Source: Phaeobacter gallaeciensis DSM 26640
GTDB lineage: Bacteria > Pseudomonadota > Alphaproteobacteria > Rhodobacterales > Rhodobacteraceae
DNA length: 64,000 bases
Direction: 5' to 3'
Assembly (NCBI RefSeq): GCF_000511385.1
Contig: NC_023137.1
Coordinates: forward strand, 3,107,001-3,171,000
In this document: in pieces, positions 1 to 9,035 of the stretch
Numbering within the stretch: position 1 is the first letter of the stretch
Layout: each line of letters opens with the position of its first letter
Program-made: the position numbers and the translations under genes
Notes under the pieces: model-generated
The model's database searches: none
The model's input: the letters and a program-made list of their open reading frames with translations, nothing else
What the model was told of the DNA's origin: nothing

Positions 1-1
1 G

Positions 2-937
2 CGCAGCGCCGCAGAGTGGCAAACCCACCCGCAGGGTCAGGCTGTCGCATCGGAGCCGCTGATCGCGTGGAGCAATGCCCGCCATATTCACATGCGGGAG
101 CGGCCATCAGCCACACCGGCGCGACCTTTGGCAGGGCTTCGGGTGCTGGACCTTACCCGTGTTCTGGCCGGTCCAGTGGCGACGCGAACCCTAGCCGCAT
201 TTGGTGCGACGGTGCTGCGGATCGACCCGCCGGGATGGGATGAGCCTGGTGTTCTTCAGGATATTTCACTGGGTAAGCAGATGTCATCATTGGACCTGCG
301 CTCTGAACAGGGATGTGACCAGTTCGAAGCCCTCCTGACGAAGGCTGACGTGCTGGTGCATGGTTTTCGCCCCGGTGCGCTTGAGGGGCTGGGATACGAT
401 AGTCCAAAACTGCGAAAGCTTGCACCGAACCTGATTGATGTGCGCCTCAATGCCTATGGCTGGAGCGGCCCTTGGGCCAAACGCAGAGGCTTTGACAGCC
501 TTGTACAGATGAGCAGCGGCATCGCGGAGCGCGGGCGGCACTGGATGGCAGGTGGGCAAATCGCGCCTGATACATCGGCCAAACCAGTACCACTACCGGT
601 TCAGGCGTTGGATCACGCCACTGGTTATCTGATGGCTGCCGCTGTGCTAAATGCTCTGACCAAGGCCTGCCAAGGCGATCCCGTGGGGGATGCACGCCTG
701 TCCCTGGCCCGCACTGCTCATGCCCTTACGGCCCTGACAGAGCATCACGGTGACGACAGCTCCCCCGTCGGCCCGCTCATGGGCGCGGATGATGCGGATT
801 ATTCCAACCATATTGAGCTAACGAGCTGGGGGCCGGGGCACCGGTTGCTGCCGCCATTGACGGTCGGAAAGACGCCGATGCGCTGGGAGCAGCCTGCAAC
901 AGCATCAGGCACCGCCGCACCAGTCTGGCCCGGATAA
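2..937 (+). CDS. CaiB/BaiF (family III) CoA-transferase, 5' end outside window
   Basis: Family III CoA-transferase, moving CoA between carboxylic acids; the substrate cannot be told from sequence. The frame is open to the left window edge with no stop, so the true start lies upstream. The visible part starts with a linker (about 30 codons) and then RPLAGLRVLDLTRVLAGPVA, the motif that normally opens a CaiB domain, followed by TLAAFGATVLRIDPP and a SLDLRSEQG segment typical of the fold. A CaiB opening motif this far inside a frame suggests a two-domain (about 450 aa) family member whose second half is seen here. An internal ATG at 92 could be misread as the start. It converges on the MscS gene with only 4 bases between the stop codons. 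Confidence 0.75.
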   Translation, partial: RSAAEWQTHPQGQAVASEPLIAWSNARHIHMRERPSATPARPLAGLRVLDLTRVLAGPVATRTLAAFGATVLRIDPPGWDEPGVLQDISLGKQMSSLDLRSEQGCDQFEALLTKADVLVHGFRPGALEGLGYDSPKLRKLAPNLIDVRLNAYGWSGPWAKRRGFDSLVQMSSGIAERGRHWMAGGQIAPDTSAKPVPLPVQALDHATGYLMAAAVLNALTKACQGDPVGDARLSLARTAHALTALTEHHGDDSSPVGPLMGADDADYSNHIELTSWGPGHRLLPPLTVGKTPMRWEQPATASGTAAPVWPG

Positions 938-941
938 GACG

Positions 942-3284
942 TTAGCGGTCATCTACTCCGCCATCGTTCACATCCATCAGATCGTCATCAATGGCGGCCT
1001 GAACCGCGCCGACTGCAAGATCGCGCTTCTCCTTCGGTGCCTGATCTGCCTGATCCTCTGCCAAACGCACGGTGACCTCGCGATGAGCAAATTTGATCCC
1101 TTCACGGGCGAAAAGGTCGCGAATATCCTGAAACACTTTCTTGCGTACGAGCCATTGGTCACCGGGTTTGGTCATGAATTTGACCCGTATGATCATCGCG
1201 GAATCCTGCATTTCGATCACCCCCTGCGACTTCAGGGGCTGGATGAACGTGTCGCCGATCACCGGATCATCCAGCAATTCCTGTCCCAGTTTCTTGATCA
1301 GCTTGCGAACCTTCTCGACATCGGTGTCATAGGTCACCCGTAACGGCAGCTTCATCATGACCCAGTCACGGGAGTAGTTGGTCAGCACGCGGATTTCGCC
1401 AAAGGGGATGGTGTGCAGAGCCCCCAGGTGATGCCGCAATTGAAACGAGCGAACAGAAATACGTTCAACCGTGCCTTTAACATCGCCGATATCGATATAT
1501 TCGCCTTTACGGAAGGCATCATCGACTAGGAAAAACGCACCCGAGAAGATGTCCCGCACCAACGTTTGTGAGCCAAAGCCCACAGCCAGACCAACAACAC
1601 CAGCACCAGCGAAGAGCGGGCTGACGTTGATCCCCAGTTCCAGCAGGACGATCAGGACGATGGACACCACCACTACGGCAAGAATGGCGCCCCGAAACAA
1701 AGGTAACAAGGTGGCAAGTCGGCTGGCTCCACCGGCACCGCCTTCATCGCCCAACTCACCCACGGGCATGTCCCCAACTTCTTCGTCGATTTTGCTGTCG
1801 ATCCAGATCCGGGCAATATGATAGACGATATAGCCGATAAACAGGATTACGATGATATCACTCATCCGGTCCAGTCGGGAGTTCTCCATCCACGCAGCCT
1901 CGGGGTTCCATATAGCAACCATCGCGAAGAAACCGACGGTGAACGCTAGGATCCCCGCAATCCGACGCGCGAGATCTTCGAAGGTGGCGATCGGATGCCG
2001 CGGCTGTGGCGCGACTTCAGCCTCATCGTTCTCATTGTCAGCATCATCGTCGTCGCTGATAGCGCCGCTCTCGACCAAAACCCGTCGCTGCGACCGGTTG
2101 AAGAAGCGCTCGATCACATAGTTGATGATGCCATAGACCACGAGGATCGAGGTCAGAACCGAATAGCTGCCGGCCATCAGCGGCAGCGACATATCGCGCT
2201 CAAGCACCAGATCAAAGGCCAATTCCAGCCAGCCGAAGATGATGTAGATCATCAACACTGGCGCCCAGACCACAGACAGAAGCCGGACCAGCCATGAGCA
2301 CGCCTCGGACGGGCGACCTGCGCGGATTGCATTTGAAATTGCGCGGGCGTTGATCACCACCATCAAGAGGTTACCCACGGTACCCACCAGCGCCAGCACA
2401 CCATAGACAAGCGCATAGACGTTGTAGTTCAGCCCGAAATCCCCGACCCAGGTTGCAAACAATACCGAGCAAATATCATAGGTCGCCAGCACTGAGGCCC
2501 AAACGTAGAGGCGACGTGCATCGCGGTCCGAAAAAACGGGAATACGGTATTGGCTCAGGTAGGGAGACAGTACCATACGCCACAAATCCGAGACCGATCT
2601 GGACAGGAAGAAGGCTGTGTAGATGGCGGTAACGGTAAACTTTACCGATGAGTTACCGGACGATCCAAAGATAAGGTAGGATGTCAACAGCGCGAAGGCC
2701 ATGGCCACAATGGTCCCGACAACCCCCATGAGAAAGCGAAATACCAGAAATGGCATTTTGTCCTGATAGCCCTCGGGGTTCTCTTTGATCCGCGCGACCA
2801 CATGCTTTTTGACAATCCGCTTGCCATAGATCTCCACCGAGACCCAACGTCCAATGAACAAAAGCAATAGGCTCCAGCCAAGCACCTTCACATAGGTGAT
2901 GATGCGCCCATCCGGGCTGGTTTGCCGCAGAATATACTGCACTTCGAATATCGAATAGGGCATCGCCTCGAGGCGACTTTCCAAAGCAGCGCCGAATTGC
3001 TCGACCTCGGATTGTGCCTTCATCAGCGCCGAGGCGCCCTCCATCTGATCCGTTGCCGGAACCGGAGTGGCGTCGGTAGGTGTATCCGAGGTAGACACGA
3101 GCTTCCCGCGCCCATCCACGATGATCACGCCAACCCCGCTATCTGCCGCCTGTTCGATCGCTTTGGCCAGACCATCGTCGCCGGTTGAATTCGTGGCCTG
3201 AGCCAGTGCTTCAGAGGTGCTACTGACCGCAAAGGAGAGCGCCACGATCAAGCAGATAAGAAATTGCGATACCAGTCGCCGCAT
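942..3284 (-). CDS. Large MscS-family mechanosensitive channel
   Basis: Inner-membrane mechanosensitive channel, which releases solutes on hypo-osmotic shock. The protein is about 780 aa: a signal peptide (FLICLIVALSFAVSS), a periplasmic stretch, many hydrophobic segments, and near residues 555-580 the pore-helix motif AGVVGLAVGFGSQTLVRDIF followed by the beta domain (DIGDVKGTVERISVRSFQLR). It is much longer than the basic MscS form (about 290 aa), so it belongs to the extended MscK/YbdG-like group. I prefer the ATG at 3284 over the in-frame ATG at 3311, because GAGGTGG sits 6-8 bases upstream of it. The C-terminus is acidic. It is monocistronic as far as can be seen. Confidence 0.85.
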   Translation of the reverse strand: MRRLVSQFLICLIVALSFAVSSTSEALAQATNSTGDDGLAKAIEQAADSGVGVIIVDGRGKLVSTSDTPTDATPVPATDQMEGASALMKAQSEVEQFGAALESRLEAMPYSIFEVQYILRQTSPDGRIITYVKVLGWSLLLLFIGRWVSVEIYGKRIVKKHVVARIKENPEGYQDKMPFLVFRFLMGVVGTIVAMAFALLTSYLIFGSSGNSSVKFTVTAIYTAFFLSRSVSDLWRMVLSPYLSQYRIPVFSDRDARRLYVWASVLATYDICSVLFATWVGDFGLNYNVYALVYGVLALVGTVGNLLMVVINARAISNAIRAGRPSEACSWLVRLLSVVWAPVLMIYIIFGWLELAFDLVLERDMSLPLMAGSYSVLTSILVVYGIINYVIERFFNRSQRRVLVESGAISDDDDADNENDEAEVAPQPRHPIATFEDLARRIAGILAFTVGFFAMVAIWNPEAAWMENSRLDRMSDIIVILFIGYIVYHIARIWIDSKIDEEVGDMPVGELGDEGGAGGASRLATLLPLFRGAILAVVVVSIVLIVLLELGINVSPLFAGAGVVGLAVGFGSQTLVRDIFSGAFFLVDDAFRKGEYIDIGDVKGTVERISVRSFQLRHHLGALHTIPFGEIRVLTNYSRDWVMMKLPLRVTYDTDVEKVRKLIKKLGQELLDDPVIGDTFIQPLKSQGVIEMQDSAMIIRVKFMTKPGDQWLVRKKVFQDIRDLFAREGIKFAHREVTVRLAEDQADQAPKEKRDLAVGAVQAAIDDDLMDVNDGGVDDR

Positions 3285-3726
3285 ACGCACCACCTCTGAA
3301 TTTGTAACCATTCATTCACCAAGGCCGCAAAACGGTGAAAATATCAAGCCTTTGCACGGCTGTGTACATCAAGAGGTCAGGATTATTCCCGCCCTGCAGC
3401 GCTTGATTGCAACTTATGCCTCTGCGCGTTATAGAAAATTCAGCGTACCGCGTGAGACGTGAAGATAGGACGGGACCCACGGGCACCGTAAGCCTCCTTC
3501 CACGGTTTGGGCCGGACGCAGCAACGATCTGTGCCTTGGCCCGTAGTGTGTCAGGCTGAGCAACCTGAGGCGACACTATGCTGAGGCGGACCCTGGCCAA
3601 GCCGACACGCACAGCCGCTGATGCGGGGGGTGGACAGATATGTCCAATCATCCGCCGCACCGGCAACCTGCTAGATCATGCCGGTGCCGCAACCTCCCTT
3701 CCCTCTTTCCAGACGCAGGCCCAGCT
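3285..3726. other. Gene-free intergenic region (about 440 bp)
   Basis: Lies between the divergent MscS gene and the glycosyltransferase operon, so it must hold both promoters. I see no convincing -35/-10 pair, Pho box, tRNA or small coding frame. An in-frame upstream extension of the first glycosyltransferase (from 3640) exists, but it is Pro/Arg/Cys-rich and unlike its family. Confidence 0.5.
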
Positions 3727-4938
3727 ATGACAGCCAACGCCCCCTCCAGCGCCCTTCGCGGGGCGCGTGTCATGCTCTACAGCCACGATACCTTTGGGCT
3801 GGGCCATCTGAGACGATCACGGGCACTGGCAGGCGCGATCACCCATGCTGATCCGACCGCCTCAGCTCTGATCCTGACCGGTTCCCCTGTGGCAGGACGT
3901 TTCGCCTTTCCCTCCCGGGTCGACCACGTGCGACTGCCCGGCGTGATCAAACGCTCGGACGGCTCTTATGCCTCGCGCACGATGGGAATGTCGATTGAGG
4001 AGACGACATCTCTGCGCGCCGGTCTGATCCGCTCAACCGCGCTACAATATGCCCCCGATGTGCTGATCGTTGATAAAGAGCCGACTGGCTTCCGTGGCGA
4101 ACTGCTGCCAACGCTGGACGAGCTTAAGTCGAATGGAAACACGCAGCTGATCCTCGGCCTGCGTGATGTTTTGGATGAGCCAGACGTTCTGGCCACTGAA
4201 TGGGCGCGCAAAGACGCTGTTGCAGCCACCGAACAATTCTACGATGAGATCTGGGTCTACGGCATCCGTTCCGTCTACGATCCGACAGCCGGTCTGCCGC
4301 TTAGTCAGGAGGCGCAGGCGCGGATGCACTGGACCGGATATCTGCGTCGCGATTTGGGTGAGTTGGGCGCACCACCCGAGCAACCTTATGTTCTGATCAC
4401 TCCCGGCGGTGGGGGCGACGGCGCGATGATGGTTGATCTTGTGCTGACCGCTTATGAGCGGGATCCGGACCTGGCGCCGCGCGCGATGCTGGTCTACGGC
4501 CCGTTTCTGTCCGGCGACACCAGAACCGAATTCGAGACCCGCGTTGCCGCGCTTGATGGCCGGGTTACCGCTGTGGGTTTCGAATCCGAGATCGAAACCC
4601 TCTTTGCAGGCGCTCAAGGGGTTGTCTGCATGGGCGGCTACAACACGTTTTGCGAAGTGCTGTCCTTTGACAAACCCGCCGTTATCGTCCCGCGCACCAC
4701 ACCGCGACTTGAGCAATGGATCCGGGCCAGCCGCGCCGAAGAACTGGGGCTGACAGCGATGCTCGACGAGCGCCGCGACGGCTGGACACCCGAGGCCATG
4801 ATCCGGGCCATTCGCGCGCTTGCCGATCAGCCGCCCCCCTCTGCTGCGATCCCTGACGGCTTGCTGGACGGGCTGGACTACGTCACCGACCGTGTCGACG
4901 CGCTGCTGCATGGCACCAACGGAAAGGCTGCCGAATGA
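3727..4938 (+). CDS. MurG-like predicted glycosyltransferase (COG4671 type)
   Basis: Cytoplasmic GT-B fold glycosyltransferase of the MurG-like kind; donor and acceptor unknown. The N-terminal domain opens with YSHDTFGLGHLRRSRALA (glycine-rich loop and GH at residues 24-27). The C-terminal donor-binding half has TPGGGGDG and, near residues 300-320, MGGYNTFCEVLSFDKPAVIV, the usual nucleotide-sugar site region. Length is 403 aa from the ATG at 3727; an in-frame ATG at 3640 would add 29 residues unlike the family. First gene of a seven-gene operon; its stop overlaps the next start by 4 bases (ATGA). A second MurG-like gene lies five genes on. Confidence 0.78.
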   Translation: MTANAPSSALRGARVMLYSHDTFGLGHLRRSRALAGAITHADPTASALILTGSPVAGRFAFPSRVDHVRLPGVIKRSDGSYASRTMGMSIEETTSLRAGLIRSTALQYAPDVLIVDKEPTGFRGELLPTLDELKSNGNTQLILGLRDVLDEPDVLATEWARKDAVAATEQFYDEIWVYGIRSVYDPTAGLPLSQEAQARMHWTGYLRRDLGELGAPPEQPYVLITPGGGGDGAMMVDLVLTAYERDPDLAPRAMLVYGPFLSGDTRTEFETRVAALDGRVTAVGFESEIETLFAGAQGVVCMGGYNTFCEVLSFDKPAVIVPRTTPRLEQWIRASRAEELGLTAMLDERRDGWTPEAMIRAIRALADQPPPSAAIPDGLLDGLDYVTDRVDALLHGTNGKAAE

Positions 4939-6194
4939 CCACCGGATCAACCGGGCCATCCCGCCCGCCCCTTGCCGTTGTTGTAAAAGGCTGGCCACGT
5001 CTTTCTGAAACCTTCATTGCACAGGAGCTGGTCGCGTTGGAAGCGGCAGGTCATCAGTTCGAGATCTGGTCTCTGCGCCACCCTACAGATGTGAAACGCC
5101 ACCCCCTGCACGAAAAACTGACTGCGGCGGTCCACTACCTGCCGGAATATCTCCATCAGGAACCGGATCGTGTTTGGGCTGCGCGGGATCAGGCCAAAAC
5201 AATGCCTGGCTATCAGACCGCTTATCGGATTTGGCGCGAAGATCTGCGTCGCGATCCTACTCGCAACCGAATTCGCCGCTTTGGGCAGGCCTGTGTTCTG
5301 GCCACTGAGATGCCCGACGCGGTGCTCGGTCTCTACGCTCATTTTCTGCACACGCCGTCTTCTGTCGCGCGCTATGCGGCAATTATGCGCGGCCTACCGT
5401 GGAGTTTTTCGGCCCACGCCAAGGACATCTGGACCTCACCTGATTGGGAACTGCAGGAGAAACTGGCCGCCAAGAGCCATGGGGCCACCTTTGGGGCGAC
5501 CTGCACCGGATTTGGCGCGAAGCATCTGCAGGAAATGGCAGACCGCAGTGACCGCGTTGATCTGATCTACCACGGGCTTGACCTGTCACGGTTCCCCTCG
5601 CCCCCACAGCGTAAATGGCGCGCACCGGGCGATCCGCTGCACCTGATGTCAGTGGGGCGGCTGGTCGAAAAGAAAGGCTTTGATCGGCTGATAGGTGCGC
5701 TGGCGCTTTTGCCCGGCGGGCTGGATTGGCACTGGACCCACATAGGTGGCGGTGACATGCGGGATTTGTTGCAGGGCATCGCCGAGGACCTGGGAGTCGC
5801 GGATCGCATCACTTGGCGCGGAGCCTGCGATCAGCCCGAGGTGATCGCCGCCATGCGCGCCTGCGATCTGTTCGTCCTGCCCAGCCGCATCGCCCGTGAT
5901 GGTGATCGGGACGGTTTGCCTAATGTACTGATGGAAGCCGCCTCCCAGCGTCTGCCAATCCTGTCCACGGCAGTATCAGCTATCCCGGAGTTCATCGAAA
6001 GCGGCACCCATGGCCTGCTCAGCGAGGACACGCCTGAAGCCTTGGCTGAAGCCATCCTGACCCTCAGTCGAAACCCCGAGCAGGCGGCCCGCATGGCAGA
6101 GGCTGCCTTGGGTCGGTTGCGCAGCGATTTCGGGATGGATCCCGGCATTGCACGCCTGTCGGAACGACTGACCCTTATGATGCAAAACGCATGA
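4935..6194 (+). CDS. Glycosyltransferase family 4 (colanic-acid WcaL-like)
   Basis: GT4-type retaining glycosyltransferase, 419 aa. It begins VVKGWPRLSETFIAQEL, the opening usual in colanic-acid-like GT4 enzymes. It carries WSFSAHAKDIW near residue 157, VGRLVEKKGFDRLIGAL in the donor-binding half, and an E-x7-E type acidic motif around residues 325-336 (DGLPNVLMEAASQ). It overlaps both neighbours by 4 bases, so translation is probably coupled. The acceptor is unknown. Together with the other three glycosyltransferases it suggests stepwise assembly of a short glycan in the cytoplasm. Confidence 0.82.
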   Translation: MTTGSTGPSRPPLAVVVKGWPRLSETFIAQELVALEAAGHQFEIWSLRHPTDVKRHPLHEKLTAAVHYLPEYLHQEPDRVWAARDQAKTMPGYQTAYRIWREDLRRDPTRNRIRRFGQACVLATEMPDAVLGLYAHFLHTPSSVARYAAIMRGLPWSFSAHAKDIWTSPDWELQEKLAAKSHGATFGATCTGFGAKHLQEMADRSDRVDLIYHGLDLSRFPSPPQRKWRAPGDPLHLMSVGRLVEKKGFDRLIGALALLPGGLDWHWTHIGGGDMRDLLQGIAEDLGVADRITWRGACDQPEVIAAMRACDLFVLPSRIARDGDRDGLPNVLMEAASQRLPILSTAVSAIPEFIESGTHGLLSEDTPEALAEAILTLSRNPEQAARMAEAALGRLRSDFGMDPGIARLSERLTLMMQNA

Positions 6195-7309
6195 CGCTTG
6201 GCCAGGGCCGAACTATAGCCTTTTACGCGCCAATGAAATCGCCGCGCCATCCGGTCCCCTCAGGCGACCGCGAAATGGCGCGAAACCTGATGGGTTTGCT
6301 TTCTGGCTCTGGTGCGATGGTCACATTGGCCAGCGAGTTGCGGATCTACGACAAATCAGGCGATGCGGAGCGTCAGGCAATTCTGCGCGCCAAGGCAGCG
6401 CATGAAATCGACCGCATCTGCACCGAGATAGTAACCGCGCCAAAAGCGGAGCGACCGGACCTCTGGCTAACTTACCACAACTATTACAAAGCGCCCGACC
6501 TGATCGGACCAACCGTCGCCCGCCGACTTTCTATCCCCTATGTGCAAGTGGAGTCGACAAGAGCCAAGAAGCGCCTGTCGGGCCCTTGGTCCGAATTTGC
6601 CCAAGCCGCCCATGACGCGGCGGACGCAGCCTCTGTCATTTTCTATCTGACGCAGCAGGACCACCAGACATTGTTGCGGGACAGGTATTGCGATCAGCAT
6701 CTGGTTCACCTGTCGCCGTTTCTGCTGGATCACCGGTTGCCGGAGCCCAGTGACCGGTCCGGCCCCATGCTCTGTGTCGGTATGATGAGGGAGGGTGACA
6801 AACTCGCGTCATACCGCATTCTCGCCGACGCGCTGGCTCAGGTGGCGCAACCATGGCGACTGAATATCGTCGGTGACGGCCCCGCCCGACCTGAAGTGGA
6901 GCAGGTCATGTCCCGCTTCGGCAACAAAGTTCGTTTTCTGGGGGAGTTGGACCGGGACGCCTTGGGCATACTCTATAGGAAAGCCTCCATCTTTGTCTGG
7001 CCTGGCGTCAATGAGGCATTCGGGATGGTTTATCTGGAGGCCCAGTCCCACGGGGTTCCGGTCTTAGCACAGGATCGCCCAGGTCTGCGTGACATTGTCA
7101 CCAACTGGGATCTTTCTGCGCTCACGCCGCCACCAGACAGCGGCCCGGAAGGCTATGCACAGGCATTGACACAGGTGCTTGATGATCCGGTCCTGTGTGA
7201 CCGACAGGCCAGCCGTGTCCGCAACCGGATCGCAAATCGCCACCTTGCACCGGCGGCCGCACAACGTTTGTGGTCAACACTTTCACCCTTGCTGGAGATC
7301 CCATCATGA
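6191..7309 (+). CDS. Glycosyltransferase family 4
   Basis: GT4-type enzyme, 372 aa. After FYAPMKSPRHPVPSGDREMA the N-domain contains YHNYYKAPDLIGP. The C-domain shows VGDGPARPEVEQV and EAFGMVYLEAQSHGVPVLAQ near residues 274-293, the E-x7-E nucleotide-sugar-binding motif. It starts within the preceding stop (4-base overlap) and ends in an ATGA overlap with the histidine phosphatase gene. Substrate unknown. It differs clearly from the preceding GT4 protein, so this is not a recent tandem duplication. Confidence 0.8.
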   Translation: MTLGQGRTIAFYAPMKSPRHPVPSGDREMARNLMGLLSGSGAMVTLASELRIYDKSGDAERQAILRAKAAHEIDRICTEIVTAPKAERPDLWLTYHNYYKAPDLIGPTVARRLSIPYVQVESTRAKKRLSGPWSEFAQAAHDAADAASVIFYLTQQDHQTLLRDRYCDQHLVHLSPFLLDHRLPEPSDRSGPMLCVGMMREGDKLASYRILADALAQVAQPWRLNIVGDGPARPEVEQVMSRFGNKVRFLGELDRDALGILYRKASIFVWPGVNEAFGMVYLEAQSHGVPVLAQDRPGLRDIVTNWDLSALTPPPDSGPEGYAQALTQVLDDPVLCDRQASRVRNRIANRHLAPAAAQRLWSTLSPLLEIPS

Positions 7310-7896
7310 TCAGGCTTGCTCTCTTGCGCCACGGCCACACCGATTGGAACCGCGCTGGCCGCATACAGGGGCGCAGTGACATTCCGCTGGACGACACTGC
7401 CCGCGCCGAACTTTCCGCGCAAACCCTCCCCGCGCCTTGGGATCAGGCGTCACTCTGGTCCAGCCCCCTGAAACGCGCGGCTGAAACTGCGGAACTGGTC
7501 GCCGGACGCGCACCCAAAACCAGCCCAGCCCTAATTGAAATGAACTGGGGTGACTGGGAAGGGCAGCACGGCAAAGAGCTCAAGTCCGATCCAGCCAGCG
7601 GGTTCCGCGATATTGAGCACTGGGGGTGGCACTACCGCCCGCCCGGTGGGGAAACCCCGCAGGAGGTCTGGGAGCGGATCGCCCCTTGGCTTGCGAATCT
7701 GACGGAAGACACGGTTGCAGTCTGCCACATTGGCATCATGCGGATGATCCTCGCCCGGGCTCATGGCTGGAACTTTGACGGCCCCGCCCCGTTTCAGGTC
7801 AAGCGCAATCGATTGTTTGTGGTCGAGCTTGATGGTGATGGAACTCTCACCCCCACTGCCGACCCGGTGCGCCTCAGGAAACGGGTTGCGGAATGA
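7306..7896 (+). CDS. Histidine phosphatase (phosphoglycerate-mutase-like) family protein
   Basis: Small cytoplasmic phosphatase of the branch-1 histidine phosphatase superfamily, 196 aa. The phosphohistidine motif LLRHGHTDWN is at residues 7-16 (RHG with a downstream T), an acidic residue lies in EMNWGDWEG near 78, and the second catalytic histidine in VCHIGIMRM near 141. I chose ATG 7306, which overlaps the upstream TGA and is preceded by GGAG; an in-frame ATG at 7270 lies inside the preceding gene. In a glycosyltransferase operon it probably dephosphorylates a sugar phosphate or a phosphorylated glycoside, but this is inference. Confidence 0.82.
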   Translation: MIRLALLRHGHTDWNRAGRIQGRSDIPLDDTARAELSAQTLPAPWDQASLWSSPLKRAAETAELVAGRAPKTSPALIEMNWGDWEGQHGKELKSDPASGFRDIEHWGWHYRPPGGETPQEVWERIAPWLANLTEDTVAVCHIGIMRMILARAHGWNFDGPAPFQVKRNRLFVVELDGDGTLTPTADPVRLRKRVAE

Positions 7897-9035
7897 AAAT
7901 TCTGATTGCTGTGACACATCTGTTGGGCACAGGACATCTGTCCCGTGCTCTGACGCTGGGCCGGGCCTTCGCCGCAGCTGGGCATCGGGCCTATGTGGTA
8001 TCAGGCGGCGGAGCCGCACCCCACCTTGATCACAGCGGCGTTGATCTGATCCAGCTGCCGCCACTACGCTCTGACGGCGTGGCGTTTAACAGATTGCTGG
8101 CTCCAACCGGCGAGCTGGCGGACGATACCTATCTCAACAATCGTGTTGAGCAGCTCTGCGACACACTTCGAGATGTCGCACCCGATATCCTGATCACCGA
8201 GTTGTTTCCCTTCGGTCGGCGCAGCCTGAAGCAGGAGTTTCTGGCACTTTTGGATAAGGCCAACACTCTGCCTAACCCTCCGGTCATTCTGGCATCAATA
8301 CGCGACATTCTCGCGCCACCTTCAAAACCCAAGAAGGCGGAGGATGCCGCTACTATCCTAACGACACATTACGACGGCGTGCTGGTGCATTCCGACCCGC
8401 AGGCCACCCGGTTGGAGGCCTCTTGGCCGGTGACAGCCGAGATCTCGGAGAAACTTCGCTACACGGGTTACGTTGCTCCAGCTGCGCCGGTGCCGCATCC
8501 TGAGGGTGTTGGCAAAGGCGAGATCCTTGTCAGCGCTGGTGGTGGCAGCGTTGGGTCAGCGCTTTATCGGGTTGCTGTAAAAGCCGCCAAATTGCGACCG
8601 GCCCTGCGATGGCGCATCCTGATAGGCGGAAATAATGCGGCTGAAGAAATCACGCGTCTGAAAGAACAGCACGGCGAGACCGCTGCCATTCTGGAGCCAG
8701 CACGGCCAGATTTTCGCCAGATGCTGCAGGGCGCTGCCGCCTCAGTCAGCATGTGCGGCTACAACACCGCACTAGACTTACTTCAGACCGGTGTGCCTGC
8801 GGTGATTGTTCCCTTTGATGCGGGCAACGAAGTTGAGCAATCTCTGCGCGCCGCCAGCCTCACCCCACTCGATGGTATCACCTCTCTGACTGCCGCCGAT
8901 TTGACACCAGAGGTGCTTTGCGCGGCACTGGATGACGTCATTGCCGCTCCTGCACGACCGACGGATGGCTTCCGGTTTGACGGCGCCGCCCGAACGGTAG
9001 AGATTGCGTGCAACTTGGAAAAGGAGCGTGCATGA
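7893..9035 (+). CDS. MurG-like predicted glycosyltransferase, second copy
   Basis: GT-B fold glycosyltransferase of 380 aa, related in plan to the first gene of the operon. It opens MKILIAVTHLLGTGHLSRAL, the MurG-like N-terminal loop with GTGHLSRA at residues 12-19. It has the donor-side motifs LVSAGGGSVGSALYRVA and, near residue 286, SMCGYNTALDLLQTGVPAVI. Both ends overlap the neighbours by 4 bases. The shared C/M-GYNT signature with the first gene suggests both came from one ancestral enzyme and now add different sugars. Confidence 0.78.
   Translation: MKILIAVTHLLGTGHLSRALTLGRAFAAAGHRAYVVSGGGAAPHLDHSGVDLIQLPPLRSDGVAFNRLLAPTGELADDTYLNNRVEQLCDTLRDVAPDILITELFPFGRRSLKQEFLALLDKANTLPNPPVILASIRDILAPPSKPKKAEDAATILTTHYDGVLVHSDPQATRLEASWPVTAEISEKLRYTGYVAPAAPVPHPEGVGKGEILVSAGGGSVGSALYRVAVKAAKLRPALRWRILIGGNNAAEEITRLKEQHGETAAILEPARPDFRQMLQGAAASVSMCGYNTALDLLQTGVPAVIVPFDAGNEVEQSLRAASLTPLDGITSLTAADLTPEVLCAALDDVIAAPARPTDGFRFDGAARTVEIACNLEKERA

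Noticed and set aside
3640..3726. Upstream start of the first glycosyltransferase (ATG 3640)
   Set aside because: The extra 29 residues are Arg/Pro/Cys-rich, lack the family pattern and have no better ribosome site than ATG 3727.
4042..4998. 318-codon minus-strand frame opposite the first glycosyltransferase
   Set aside because: The protein has no recognisable domain, while the plus-strand frame is a clear glycosyltransferase with conserved motifs.
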